A program made the position numbers and the translations under genes. Below the pieces are notes generated by a model. That model did not search any database and had not been told where the DNA came from. It saw only the letters and a program-made list of their open reading frames with translations. From the NCBI RefSeq assembly GCF_000519205.1, contig NZ_JAFB01000004.1:341269-405268 (forward strand): a stretch of 64,000 bases of DNA, in the 5' to 3' direction. The stretch comes from Amycolatopsis taiwanensis DSM 45107. Its GTDB lineage: Bacteria > Actinomycetota > Actinomycetes > Mycobacteriales > Pseudonocardiaceae. Each line of letters begins with the position of its first letter. The first letter of the stretch is position 1. Shown here in pieces: positions 7,814 to 16,076 of this stretch.

Positions 7814-8167
7814 CTAGCGCAACCACCGCAAAGCCGCATCGGCGCAATCCTCGGGACTGCTGTTGAAGGCGATGGCTGCGTCGGGCGCGTGCAGCCGGAC
7901 CAGGTTGACCACCTTCTCGAACAATTCGACCAACGGCTCGTGTGTGCGGATGCCGCCGCCGATCACCACGCAGCCGTAGTCGTTGCCCCTCAGCGCCGCC
8001 ACAATCGCTTTTTCGGGGTTCTCGTTGAGGTCCACCAAGCAGTAGCCGGCCTCGATACCTTGATCGTCGAAGCGGGCCTGACCGCGGGCTATCGCCGCCT
8101 GGACCGGTTCGGGGTCCCAGTCCTGGAGCTTGGTGGGGTCAAGGCCGACCACCAGCACTCGTGCCAC
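7814..8167 (-). CDS. Conserved hypothetical protein downstream of MFS exporter
   Basis: About 117 residues starting VARVLVVGLDPTKL. It has a Rossmann-like alternation: LVVGLDP, then GYCLVDLNENPEKAIVAALR and GNDYGCVVIGGGIRTHEPLVELFEKVV, suggesting a small alpha/beta fold of unknown function. AAGGAGA lies close upstream; GTG 8173 is an alternative start. The start overlaps the end of the exporter gene by about 29 bases, so the two are probably translationally coupled. I do not recognise the family by name. Confidence 0.6.
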   Translation of the reverse strand: MARVLVVGLDPTKLQDWDPEPVQAAIARGQARFDDQGIEAGYCLVDLNENPEKAIVAALRGNDYGCVVIGGGIRTHEPLVELFEKVVNLVRLHAPDAAIAFNSSPEDCADAALRWLR

Positions 8168-9863
8168 TGTCACGCGTCTCCTTCTCGCCGAATGCCGCCA
8201 TGCCAGCGCGGTGGTTGAAGGTGGCGCCTGAGTCCGTCGACATGGACGATCTCCTCCGACGGCCGCGGTATGCCGATCTTGCCACGCGCACTTCCCGACG
8301 CGCTCCCGTAAGCACCAGGAAACACGAGACAGCACCGGCCGCGATCACGGCGATGGGAAGCGCCAGGGTCGGCCGCATCGCGTGGACGACCCCGTGCTCG
8401 AACACCGACGCCGCGGCCTGGCGGAGGTCGTGGACGACGCTCGCCGGTGTTCCCGCCGGCGCTTGGAACGCCGCGCCGGCCTGCCCGGCGCCGACCTCCA
8501 GGCCTCCCTTGGCGGCGTTGTCGAAGCCGGCCACGAACTGGTCGCGAACGCTCGCCGGGAGGCCGGCGGCCTGCTTGGCCGCCTCATCCCGCAGTGCGCC
8601 GGCGAGACGGTTTTGCAACAGCGCGCCGACCGCGGCGCTGCCGATGACCGTGCCGATCTGCCGGATCGTGTTCAGCGCGCCGGAGGCAGCGCCGGCCATC
8701 CCGGGCTCCACGTTGTACATCGCGACCGTGACCATCGGACCGAACACACAGCCGATGCCGAACCCGGCCACGATCAGCGCGGGCTGGAACTCATACCATG
8801 TGCGGCCGACATCGGCGACCAGGGCGAGCCAGGCCAGGCCGGTCGCGAACAGGGCCAGGCCGGCCATCAGGATGTACTTGCCGCCGATCCGATCCGCCAT
8901 CCGGCCCGCGACCGGCGAAACGACCGCCGACAGCACCATCGCGGGCGCCATCACCAGACCAGCCTTGATGGCACTGAACCGGAGTACCGACTGCAGGTAG
9001 ATCATCACCGGCAGGAACAGGCCCATCATCCCGACCTGGACGGTCGCCGACACGAAACTCATGACCGCGTAGTTGCGGTCGCGGAAGAGCCCGAAGGGCA
9101 GCAACGGTTCGCCGCGCTGCCGGAGGCCTTGCTGGACAAGGAAAATCACCAGCAGCAGCACGCCCCCGCCCAGCAGACCCCAGATCCCGGCGGTCCAGTC
9201 GTACCGCTGGCCCTCGGTGAGCGCGAAGGTCAGGCACACCAGCGTCGCCGCGGCTAGCAGGACGCCCACGATGTCCAGCTTGCGGCGGGCGCCGTGTCGG
9301 AGATCCGGCACGAGCACGACGGCCAGCGCGAGCACGATCACGCCGATCGGGATGTTGATGAAGAAGATCCAGCGCCAGCCGGCCGTGCTGACCAAGAACC
9401 CGCCGAGCGTGGGCCCGGCGATCGTGGCCACGCCCGCGACCGCTCCCCAGATGCCGAGCGCCGTGCCTCGACGCTCGGCGGGGAACGTGGCGATGATGAT
9501 CGTCATCGTCTGCGGCATCAGCGCCGCCGCGCCCAGGCCCTGCACGGCCCGCGCGGCGATGAGCTGGGCTGGATTTCGCGACAGCGCACACAGCACGGAC
9601 GCCACCGTGAACACCGCGACGCCCACGATGAACATCGTGCGTGGCCCGCGCATGTCCCCCAGCCGGCCGAACGTGATGAGCAGCGCGGCGAGGACGAGGA
9701 TGTAGATGTTGATCACCCACAACACTTCGTCCAGCGACGTGTGCATGTCGTCGAGCATGCTGGGGATCGCGACATTGACGGCCGTGAGGTCCAACAGCGT
9801 CATGAAGAACCCCAGGCTGAGCGTCAGCAGCACCGCCCAGGGATTGCCGCGCCATCTGTTCAT
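8139..9863 (-). CDS. DHA2-family (EmrB/QacA-like) MFS drug exporter
   Basis: A 574-residue transporter of the 14-helix drug:H+ antiporter class. The N-terminus shows LDLTAVNVAIPSML, motif D1 of the family, then GRLGDMRGPRTMF (motif A) and ARAVQGLGAAALMPQ (motif B), and the motif-C-like WGAVAGVATIAGPTLGG. Start ATG 9863 follows GAAGGGA. The C-terminal 40 residues are basic and cytoplasmic. It sits in a minus-strand series of genes between a VOC protein and a small hypothetical protein. Export of a toxic organic compound is the family role; the specific substrate is unknown. Confidence 0.9.
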   Translation of the reverse strand: MNRWRGNPWAVLLTLSLGFFMTLLDLTAVNVAIPSMLDDMHTSLDEVLWVINIYILVLAALLITFGRLGDMRGPRTMFIVGVAVFTVASVLCALSRNPAQLIAARAVQGLGAAALMPQTMTIIIATFPAERRGTALGIWGAVAGVATIAGPTLGGFLVSTAGWRWIFFINIPIGVIVLALAVVLVPDLRHGARRKLDIVGVLLAAATLVCLTFALTEGQRYDWTAGIWGLLGGGVLLLVIFLVQQGLRQRGEPLLPFGLFRDRNYAVMSFVSATVQVGMMGLFLPVMIYLQSVLRFSAIKAGLVMAPAMVLSAVVSPVAGRMADRIGGKYILMAGLALFATGLAWLALVADVGRTWYEFQPALIVAGFGIGCVFGPMVTVAMYNVEPGMAGAASGALNTIRQIGTVIGSAAVGALLQNRLAGALRDEAAKQAAGLPASVRDQFVAGFDNAAKGGLEVGAGQAGAAFQAPAGTPASVVHDLRQAAASVFEHGVVHAMRPTLALPIAVIAAGAVSCFLVLTGARREVRVARSAYRGRRRRSSMSTDSGATFNHRAGMAAFGEKETRDSGTSAGGRP

Positions 9864-9916
9864 TCGCGTCCCTTCGTGTGTGGCTTGCAACCCCATGGCC
9901 GGCGGCGCAGGCGCAG

Positions 9917-10255
9917 CTACCTGGGAGCTTGGAGGCTCCAGATACGCCCGTCGGGATCCCGGACGGTCATCTCCCGGGTCCCGTAGTGGGTCTCCTCGAA
10001 CGGGGTGACCACCTCGACGGCCGGGTCGGGACGGAACCCGTCCGCATCGGGCACCTTCAGCGCGATCTGCACCCCGGGCTCTCGATCCTCGGGGATCTCC
10101 ACGACGACGAAATACGGCCCCTCGCCGTTGCGGAACACGCCGGATCCATCGCCGGCGGAGAGTTCCAGTTCGAACCCCAGCGCCTGGAAGAACTTCGCGG
10201 TCTTGCCCCAGTTGCGGGTCTCCAAAAAGACCGCCTCGATCCCTTCGGTGGCCAT
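9917..10255 (-). CDS. VOC-family (glyoxalase/bleomycin-resistance-like) protein
   Basis: The 112-residue protein has one VOC module pair: AVFLETRNWGKTAKFFQALGFEL at the start and REMTVRDPDGRIWSLQAP at the end, typical of glyoxalase-fold proteins. These bind metals and small ligands in dioxygenases, fosfomycin-type resistance enzymes or binding proteins. It begins 1 base after the ribbon-helix-helix gene ends, so the two form an operon controlled by the CTAG palindromes at 10441-10464. The exporter gene lies downstream on the same strand, which would fit a small resistance operon, but that is inference. Confidence 0.8.
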   Translation of the reverse strand: MATEGIEAVFLETRNWGKTAKFFQALGFELELSAGDGSGVFRNGEGPYFVVVEIPEDREPGVQIALKVPDADGFRPDPAVEVVTPFEETHYGTREMTVRDPDGRIWSLQAPR

Positions 10256-10256
10256 G

Positions 10257-10433
10257 TCATGACTCCTTTTCGGAAGAGTGCTGTTGCTGCCCGTGGGCGT
10301 CGAGGTAGGCGCGCAACGCGTCGGCGACCAACGCCGACAAAGACGAGCCCGTCTCGATCGCGTGATGCTTGACCTGCCTGATCAGCTCCACCGGCAGGTA
10401 CACGTTGAACTGCTTTACCTCCGCGTCACCCAT
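10257..10433 (-). CDS. Ribbon-helix-helix (CopG-like) regulator, 58 residues
   Basis: A very short gene. The product starts [20 protein letters not shown]: a basic/polar beta strand (KQFNVYL) followed by two helices, [16 protein letters not shown] and [18 protein letters not shown], which is the RHH fold that binds DNA as a dimer. GCCTC precedes the ATG, without a strong ribosome site. It abuts the VOC gene downstream and is preceded by three abutting 8-bp palindromes with CTAG centres, a good candidate operator for its own product. It may repress the VOC gene, or act as an orphan antitoxin-type regulator; no toxin gene is adjacent. Confidence 0.75.
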   Translation of the reverse strand: MGDAEVKQFNVYLPVELIRQVKHHAIETGSSLSALVADALRAYLDAHGQQQHSSEKES

Positions 10434-10440
10434 GAGGCGA

Positions 10441-10464
10441 TGCTAGCATCCTAGGAAGCTAGCT
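10441..10464. promoter_or_regulatory. Triple CTAG-centred palindrome operator
   Basis: Three perfect 8-bp palindromes abut: TGCTAGCA (10441-10448), TCCTAGGA (10449-10456), AGCTAGCT (10457-10464), so CTAG recurs every 8 bases. CTAG is rare in such GC-rich DNA. The block starts 8 bases upstream of the RHH start codon, and a GTGAGC/GCTCAC inverted repeat follows at 10466-10481. RHH dimers often bind tandem short palindromes side by side. Confidence 0.7.
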
Positions 10465-10530
10465 CGTGAGCTTTTGCTCACCCCCGGCATCACGCACTTG
10501 ACGTTGACACTGTGACAAGGTCTTCACTGC

Positions 10531-11226
10531 GTGCAGGAGGTGGTCCCGATCAACTCGACACAACGGAACTCACAGGACACGCGCCTGCTCAACGCGTTGG
10601 GCGCCGGAAACTCGTCGACGCGGCTCCAGGCGGCGCTGGCGGTTGGCACGCGCCCCGACCCCAGCTTCGTCGACGCGCTCGTGGCACGCTGCGCGATCGA
10701 GCCGGACTTCTTCGTACGCGACATGCTCACTTGGGCGTTGACCCGCCTCCCGGCGGAGATCACGGTGCCCAGACTCCTCGCGGAGCTTCGTTCCGAGCGC
10801 GCTCAGGCCCGAAGCCAGGCGTTGCACACGTTGTCCAAGATCGGGGATGGGAAGGCGTGGCCCGCGATCACGCGGTCGTTGCTGCACGACGCCGACGACG
10901 AGGTCGCGCGAAGCGCCTGGCGTGCTGCCGTCGCCCTCGTGCCCGCTGGGGAACAGGAAGGGCTGGCCGCGGAGCTGGCCGCACAGCTCGGTCGCGGCGA
11001 CCGGAACGTGCAACTGAGTCTCAGCCGAGCACTCGTCGCACTCGGAGACGTGATCGAACCTGCCCTGCAGACGAAACTGGCGAGTGACGACCCGACGGTG
11101 CGTGCGCATGCCCACGCCACGGAGCGGCTTCTGCGCGACCCGGACGCCGGTTTCGACTCAGCCGTCGACGAGGCGAAACGGATCGTCGCGCTCGGCCCGG
11201 AACCGGTCGGGGAAACAGCGTGCTGA
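10531..11226 (+). CDS. HEAT-repeat protein
   Basis: The 231-residue protein is made of HEAT-type helical pairs: phrases such as PRLLAELRSERAQARSQALHTLSKIGD, and EVARSAWRAAVALVPAGEQ, recur with conserved Asp/Arg/Ala spacing. Such solenoids are protein-binding scaffolds. The start is uncertain: GTG 10531 opens the frame, yet AGGAGG at 10535-10540 lies just inside it. Its last 7 bases overlap the MerR-HEAT gene, so the two are translationally coupled and probably act together, perhaps the HEAT protein as partner of the HEAT half of the regulator. Confidence 0.75.
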   Translation: MQEVVPINSTQRNSQDTRLLNALGAGNSSTRLQAALAVGTRPDPSFVDALVARCAIEPDFFVRDMLTWALTRLPAEITVPRLLAELRSERAQARSQALHTLSKIGDGKAWPAITRSLLHDADDEVARSAWRAAVALVPAGEQEGLAAELAAQLGRGDRNVQLSLSRALVALGDVIEPALQTKLASDDPTVRAHAHATERLLRDPDAGFDSAVDEAKRIVALGPEPVGETAC

Positions 11227-12233
11227 TCGGCGAGGTGGCGCGCCGCTCGGGGGTGAGTACCCGGATGCTCCGGCACTACGACTCCCTCGGGCTGGTGCGG
11301 CCAACCGGCCGCACCGTGGGTGGCTATCGCGAGTACTCCGCCGAGGACATCCTCCGGATCTTCCAGGTGGAAAGTCTGCGGTCGCTGGGATTGTCGCTGC
11401 GGCAGATCGGGCGCGCCCTGGAGGATCCCGCCTTCACGCCGTCCGCACTGGTCGGCGACCTCATCCGGCAGACCGAAGACCGGCTGAAGCGGGATCAGGA
11501 GCTACTCGAGCGACTCCGGACGGTCGATGCCTCGGCGCCGTCGGGCTGGCCGGGCGTCCTGCGTATCGTCGAGCTCCTGCACGGGCTCAACTCGCCCAGT
11601 GCCGCGCGCCGGCAGCAGACCGTCCTGACCCCGGCCGAGGACGTGCCGGTTCCCATCGAGCTATTGGCCGGGGCGGTCCTCGCCGAATCCGATCCGAACG
11701 TCGCCGGCGCCCTGCGGTGGGCCCTCGCGCGGGCGGGCGGTGACGGTGTGGCGAGCGTGGCGGCCGGCATGTGTTCGGAGGACGTCGACATCCGGCGGCG
11801 CGCGGTCCTGGCGATCGCCGAGCTGCCCGGCGACACGGCGACCGTGGTGCTCACGGACGCACTCGGGGACTCGGACACGATGGTGCGCAGGCATGCCGCC
11901 CTGGCCTTGGGTACGCGTGGCGTAACCGCTGCCGTGCCGACACTCGTCGGCATGGTGATCGAGGGCACGAACGACGTCGAGGCGGCCGAGGTGCTGGGAA
12001 CATTGTCACTGGACCCCGGACGCGCGGACCAGATCATGAGTGCGCTGGCCGACGAGCTCACCACACACACCGCGAACTCCGCGGTGCGAATACGCCTGGC
12101 CCAGGCACTCGCCGAGTTGCCGGGGACCATCGCGCAGGGTGTCCTGCAGCAATTGGCCCACGACGATGATCGGGCCGTCGCCCTCATCGCCTCGGCCCTC
12201 GTGGGGGTGCTCGCAGAGCGGCCCCACGACTGA
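11220..12233 (+). CDS. MerR-family regulator fused to HEAT repeats
   Basis: Residues 1-70 are a MerR winged helix (MLIGEVARRSGVSTRMLRHYDSLGLV, then GYREYSAEDILRIFQVE) followed by the typical dimerisation helix to about residue 105. From about residue 140 to the end (337) are HEAT repeats (VDIRRRAVLAIAELPGD, TMVRRHAALALGTRG). Usual MerR proteins have a short effector domain instead. The gene overlaps the preceding HEAT gene by 7 bases. The HEAT domain may sense a protein partner rather than a small molecule; this is inference. Confidence 0.85.
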   Translation: MLIGEVARRSGVSTRMLRHYDSLGLVRPTGRTVGGYREYSAEDILRIFQVESLRSLGLSLRQIGRALEDPAFTPSALVGDLIRQTEDRLKRDQELLERLRTVDASAPSGWPGVLRIVELLHGLNSPSAARRQQTVLTPAEDVPVPIELLAGAVLAESDPNVAGALRWALARAGGDGVASVAAGMCSEDVDIRRRAVLAIAELPGDTATVVLTDALGDSDTMVRRHAALALGTRGVTAAVPTLVGMVIEGTNDVEAAEVLGTLSLDPGRADQIMSALADELTTHTANSAVRIRLAQALAELPGTIAQGVLQQLAHDDDRAVALIASALVGVLAERPHD

Positions 12234-12359
12234 AACCGCTGCGCCCTGGTTGACACCAGCTCAACTCAAGCCCAAGCCGAATTGATATGGACCAAGGTAA
12301 ATTTCGCGCCACGCAAGGGTTTGGGCATGAACGGATGCCGGCGCACACGGAGGACTCGC

Positions 12360-12605
12360 TCAACGCAACTGATCGACCAACGCCTTCGCGCCCGCCAGGC
12401 TCAGCCTGCGCTCCTGCACACGCAGTTCGCGTATCGCTCGCACCGGGTACCGGGCAGGATCGATGTCGGCGCTCGCCACGACCGTATGCGCCCACTCCCG
12501 GGCCTGCGTCATCCCGCCGAAGATCCGATCCAGATCCTTGGCCACGGACTTCTTCGCACGGGCAGGGCTGAAAAACGTCAGCAGAGCTGCGAACAACGAG
12601 TCCAT
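12360..12605 (-). CDS. Hypothetical protein, 81 residues
   Basis: A small soluble protein starting MDSLFAALLTFFSPARAKK, with a short hydrophobic N-terminal helix and a charged helical remainder ending LSLAGAKALVDQLR. I do not recognise it. ATG 12605 is preferred over an upstream GTG-type start. It lies between the MerR-HEAT gene and a TetR gene, on the opposite strand to both, and its 3' end faces the end of the MerR-HEAT gene. Confidence 0.45.
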   Translation of the reverse strand: MDSLFAALLTFFSPARAKKSVAKDLDRIFGGMTQAREWAHTVVASADIDPARYPVRAIRELRVQERRLSLAGAKALVDQLR

Positions 12606-12759
12606 TCCCGGCTCCCTCACTCTCGGTTGCCCGGCGAACGCGGTGACACTAACACGGACAGTTCCGCCATGACGGACAAACGGTTCGCTTTCTTCTTCGC
12701 CGGTTCGACGTCAGCCCCGCTCCACGAGGAGGTTCTTCCGGAGTGGACACGATTTCCCG

Positions 12760-12789
12760 TTGCCGTGATTTGCTCAACCGAGCTAAACT
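12760..12789 (+). promoter_or_regulatory. Leaderless promoter of the TetR gene at 12796
   Basis: TTGCCG (12760-12765) and TAAACT (12784-12789) are spaced 18 bp. The start codon at 12796 is where transcription would begin, giving a leaderless mRNA. GCTC-AACC-GAGC between the boxes is a short inverted repeat, and TTGCTCA occurs twice, possible sites for autorepression. Confidence 0.5.
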
Positions 12790-12795
12790 TTGCTC

Positions 12796-13401
12796 ATGCA
12801 GGCAAAAGCCTCGGACGAGGGGCGGACGGTCACCGAACTGGCGCGGCGGGCCCAGATCGTGGACGCGGCGATCGAGACGATCGCGGAGTTGGGGTATTCG
12901 CGCGTATCGTTCGCCCAGATCGCCCGGCGGGCGGGATTGTCGAGCACCGGGCTGATCTCGTACCACTTCGCCGGGAAACGCGAGTTGATGGAGCGGGTGG
13001 TCGAACGGATCTACGGTGAGATCGGCGCGTTCATGACCGAGCGGATGGAAGATCAGCCCACCGCGCGGGACGCCCTGCGGGCCTACATCGAGGGCAATGT
13101 CGAGTTCACGGCAACGCGCCGCACGCAGATGAAGGCGCTACTCGACATCTTCGTCAACGGGGACCTGCACTACGACACGGAATCCGAGCGGACCGTGCTC
13201 TCGCCGATCGAGGAGATCCTGCGCTGGGGACAGGCCACCGGCGAGTTCCGCGACTTCGACGTGACGGTCATGGCCACGACCCTCCAGCGGGCTGTCGAGG
13301 GTCCGACCTTTCTACTGGCCGCGAATCCCGATCTCGATCTCGAGTCCTACGCGCGCGAACTCGTGACCCTGTTCGACCGGGCGACCGCGAACGAGGAGTG
13401 A
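12796..13401 (+). CDS. TetR-family transcriptional regulator
   Basis: About 201 residues. The HTH lies near residues 35-60 (RVSFAQIARRAGLSSTGLISYHF), followed by a KRELMERVVERIY helix and an all-helical ligand domain. The ATG at 12796 sits 6 bases after a -10-like TAAACT, so translation is probably leaderless; TTG 12790 just before it is unlikely. The membrane protein gene follows after 2 bases, so the regulator most likely controls itself and that gene. Confidence 0.85.
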   Translation: MQAKASDEGRTVTELARRAQIVDAAIETIAELGYSRVSFAQIARRAGLSSTGLISYHFAGKRELMERVVERIYGEIGAFMTERMEDQPTARDALRAYIEGNVEFTATRRTQMKALLDIFVNGDLHYDTESERTVLSPIEEILRWGQATGEFRDFDVTVMATTLQRAVEGPTFLLAANPDLDLESYARELVTLFDRATANEE

Positions 13402-13403
13402 TC

Positions 13404-14105
13404 ATGTCCGAACCACCGGTGGGGTACGAACCAGCGGAGAACGCGGCCGACCGCGGCGCGCGCAGGCGCGAGATCGGCTCGGTGCTGATCGACCTGGTGG
13501 TTCCCGTGGCGGGGTTCTACGTGTTGCGCGCGGCCGGTGCCGGCGTGGTCGCGTCGTTGGTCCTCAGCAGCGCGCCGACCACGCTGTTCCTGGTCTACCA
13601 GGCGATCCGGCGCCGCCGGCTGGACGCGCTGGCCGTGTTCGTGCTAGTGATCATGGCGGCGAGCGTCGGCGTCTCGTTCCTCACCGGAAGCCCGCGTTTC
13701 CTGCTCGCCAAGGACGGCTGGTTCACCGCGGCCATCGGCGTCGCCTTCTTGGCAACGCTGCTGCGGGCGCGACCACTGGCGTTCACACTGTCCCGTGCAC
13801 TGCTCACACGCACCGGCATGGCCGCGAGATTCCAGACCGGCAGCTGGGACCACCGGTGGGCGACCACGCCGTGGTTCCGCCGGGTTTGGCGGACCGCCAC
13901 CGTGCTGTGGGGCGCCGGGCTGCTCCTCGACGCGGCGGCACGCGTGATCATGTCGTACACGTTGCCGGTCGACACCGTGCCCGCGCTCGGCGGCGCGCTC
14001 TGGGCCGTCACGTTCTTGGCGCTCCAGGTGATCCAGCACTTCTACTTCACCCGCAGGGGATTGTGGAACTCGCTCCTCTCCACCGCGAACTCGGCCGCCA
14101 GGTGA
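13404..14105 (+). CDS. VC0807-like integral membrane protein
   Basis: A 233-residue protein with about six membrane helices. Features of the VC0807 family (distantly related to intracellular septation protein A) are the start SVLIDLVVPVAGFYVLRAAG, the loop YQAIRRRRLDALAVFV, and FQTGSWDHRW before the C-terminal helices. Function is unknown. GAGGAG lies within the end of the upstream TetR gene. The pairing with TetR suggests induction by a membrane-active compound or lipid-related ligand, which is inference. Confidence 0.8.
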   Translation: MSEPPVGYEPAENAADRGARRREIGSVLIDLVVPVAGFYVLRAAGAGVVASLVLSSAPTTLFLVYQAIRRRRLDALAVFVLVIMAASVGVSFLTGSPRFLLAKDGWFTAAIGVAFLATLLRARPLAFTLSRALLTRTGMAARFQTGSWDHRWATTPWFRRVWRTATVLWGAGLLLDAAARVIMSYTLPVDTVPALGGALWAVTFLALQVIQHFYFTRRGLWNSLLSTANSAAR

Positions 14106-14320
14106 CCAAGGCCTGTACCTCACCGGAATCTTGAGGTCCACCAAGGACAACCGTGGCAGGTTCTGTCGAATGGGGCTACAAACGTGTTCTTCGACGTGCT
14201 CACCGAACAGATTGGTTCATCGATGCACTCCAAGAACTGACTACTACCGGATGCGGTATAAAGCTCAACAGAATACAAATAGACACACCGTGGCCGAACA
14301 AGGCAGGACAGGCAGGGTCG

Positions 14321-15115
14321 ATGACAGTCCACGGGGCGATTCCGGACAACGCCATGCGGCGCCTGCGGCACATGCGCCCAGACAGCGCGACCCCCCTGTA
14401 CACATCCGACCTCAGCGTGAACGAGTTCCTTCTGGTTCGGGAGGCGGGATTTCGCCCCCTCGGCCTGGTCATGGGCACGAGCATCTATCAAGTCGGCTTC
14501 CAACTGACTCGCTGGGGCCGCAACCAGGAACTCGGCATGCTCTCCTGGGCGATGTACCACGCCCGCGAGCTGGCCATGACCCGAATGCAGGCCGAGGCCG
14601 ATGTGCTCGGCGCGGACGGCATCGTGGCAGTGCGGCTGAACATCACCTTCCGAGCGGCCGGCCTCGCCGACTTCATCGCGGTGGGCACGGCCGTGAAAGC
14701 CGACCAGCCCGGCAACTGGCGCAACAATGCCGGGAAGCCGTTCACTTCGGATCTGTCCGGCCAGGATTTCTGGACTCTGCTCCAGGCGGGCCATGCCCCG
14801 CTGGGCATGGTGATGGGTACGTGTGTCTACCACATCGCACACCAGCGTTTCTGGCAGGCCATGCGCGCGCAGATCGGGGAAATCCCGCAATTCACCGAAG
14901 CCCTTTACGACGCGCGTGAGCTGGCGATGGCCCGGATGCAGGCTGAAGCCCAGCAACTGCAGGCCGAAGGCATAGTCGGCGTAAAGCTGCTTGCGCCGCC
15001 ACACTACTGGGGCGACCACATCACGGAGTTCTTCGCCGTCGGCACCGCTGTGAAATCGCTCCGCAACGATCACTCCATCGCCAAGCCACAACTCGTGCTA
15101 CCGCTGATGGGCTGA
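14321..15115 (+). CDS. Duplicated YbjQ-like (heavy-metal-binding-type) protein
   Basis: A 264-residue protein made of two copies of the YbjQ-type pentameric fold. Copy 1 contains FRPLGLVMGTSIYQVG and ADGIVAVRLNI with FIAVGTAV; copy 2 contains APLGMVMGTCVYHIA and EGIVGVKLLAP with FFAVGTAV. Each copy has the RELAMTRMQAEA/RELAMARMQAEA helix. The family is often named heavy-metal-binding, without firm evidence. The frame is open to 14153, but ATG 14321 begins the conserved part, and an AT-rich stretch with TATAAAG at about 14260 suggests a promoter just upstream. It precedes a small gene by 5 bases and the FtsK cassette by about 700. Confidence 0.75.
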   Translation: MTVHGAIPDNAMRRLRHMRPDSATPLYTSDLSVNEFLLVREAGFRPLGLVMGTSIYQVGFQLTRWGRNQELGMLSWAMYHARELAMTRMQAEADVLGADGIVAVRLNITFRAAGLADFIAVGTAVKADQPGNWRNNAGKPFTSDLSGQDFWTLLQAGHAPLGMVMGTCVYHIAHQRFWQAMRAQIGEIPQFTEALYDARELAMARMQAEAQQLQAEGIVGVKLLAPPHYWGDHITEFFAVGTAVKSLRNDHSIAKPQLVLPLMG

Positions 15116-15120
15116 GCACC

Positions 15121-15498
15121 GTGCTGGAAGTTCACCTGCTGGCGCAGGCCTTGCGCAGCGAGCGGGTTGACATCGAGTCGTACTACCGGCTGCTGTCCGA
15201 GACCTTGGGCCAGGCGCTGCCGCCCGGCATGGTCGAGGTCCAGCGGCGGGGCGGGTTGCTCCGTCGCCACCGCAACCCCGTCGCGCTGCGCGTGCACACC
15301 CCGGGCCGGCAGCTCGAACTGCGCGCCGGCCGGCACGGCCTGGAAGCCGAAATTCATTGGGTGGTGCGCGGAGTGGTGATCAGCCGGCAGCCCGTGAGCG
15401 TCGGCGAGTGGCTCGACGTGCTCGCCGAAGAACTCGCCAAGCTTGCCGCCTGGAACACCGTCGCTCGAGAAGCCCTGGGCCGGCTGCTCGGCCACTGA
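15121..15498 (+). CDS. Hypothetical protein paired with the YbjQ-like gene
   Basis: A 125-residue soluble protein that starts 5 bases after the YbjQ-like gene, so it is in the same operon. The first half is helical (LLAQALRSERVDIESYYRLL), the second half has beta strands LRVHTPGRQLELRAGRHGLEAEIHWVVRGVVIS and ends in a helix LAKLAAWNTVAREALGRLL. I do not recognise a family. The name suggests a partner of the duplicated YbjQ protein; both precede the FtsK cassette on the same strand. Confidence 0.6.
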   Translation: MLEVHLLAQALRSERVDIESYYRLLSETLGQALPPGMVEVQRRGGLLRRHRNPVALRVHTPGRQLELRAGRHGLEAEIHWVVRGVVISRQPVSVGEWLDVLAEELAKLAAWNTVAREALGRLLGH

Positions 15499-15800
15499 TC
15501 GACGCGCCGCGCGGCTCCCGGCCCGGACAATCACCAAGCAGAAGGCCGAGTGGAGTCGTTGCACTGCCGATGACGCTCCGGTGAACGCCTGGCGGTCCAG
15601 ACCTGTGGGACGGACACACCGGTAGCCAGTCGATCTTAGCCGGGGCGGCCCTGAGGCGCTGTGCCAGATGGGTTAATCTTGGGCTGTTTGGCCTCAAATT
15701 TCACTCCCTTGCCGTAACGGGCCGGGCTTCGGCACACACCAGGTCTACCGATAGTTTGGTAACGACCAGTCCCTGTACCAGTTGAGGAGAATCCGGGCCG
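15499..15800 (+). other. Intergenic leader before the FtsK cassette
   Basis: 302 bases without a gene. It is more AT-rich than the surroundings near 15660-15760, fitting a promoter region for the cassette. A ribosome site GTTGAGGAGAA lies about 10 bases before the ATG at 15801. I see no strong terminator or repeat in it. Confidence 0.45.
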
Positions 15801-16061
15801 ATGGCCGGAGTGGAAGACATCCGCGCGGGGATCGCGACGGCGAAGGAGAAGTGCAACGCCGGCCTCGCCGCCCTGCAGCAGGCCCAGCAGGCGCTCGAGG
15901 AAGCGCAGCAGATCCTGGGTCAGGTAACCGCCGGCAGCAGCCAGCCGGAAGTGACTCAGGCACACGGCATGCTTCAGGAGGCGGCCCAGGGCATAAGTGG
16001 TCAGCAGAACACGATCCAGGGCGCGATCCAGTCCGCCGAGTCGTACGCACAACGTCTGTAG
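15801..16061 (+). CDS. Short helical coiled-coil protein A of the FtsK cassette
   Basis: An 86-residue protein, almost wholly helical and rich in Ala and Gln: LAALQQAQQALEEAQQILGQV then a small break (TAGSSQPEV) and a second helix QGISGQQNTIQGAIQSAESYAQRL. A helical hairpin of this length is reminiscent of WXG100 (ESX) proteins, but the WXG turn is absent. GAGGAGAA precedes the ATG. It is the first gene of the cassette; the next starts 15 bases later. A substrate or adaptor of the ATPase encoded at 16331 is the simplest guess. Confidence 0.7.
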   Translation: MAGVEDIRAGIATAKEKCNAGLAALQQAQQALEEAQQILGQVTAGSSQPEVTQAHGMLQEAAQGISGQQNTIQGAIQSAESYAQRL

Positions 16062-16076
16062 AGACGTTCAGGCGCC

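Noticed and set aside
6612-12233. A genomic island integrated at tRNA-Ser
   Set aside because: No integrase and no repeated tRNA 3' end were seen downstream; base composition does not change.
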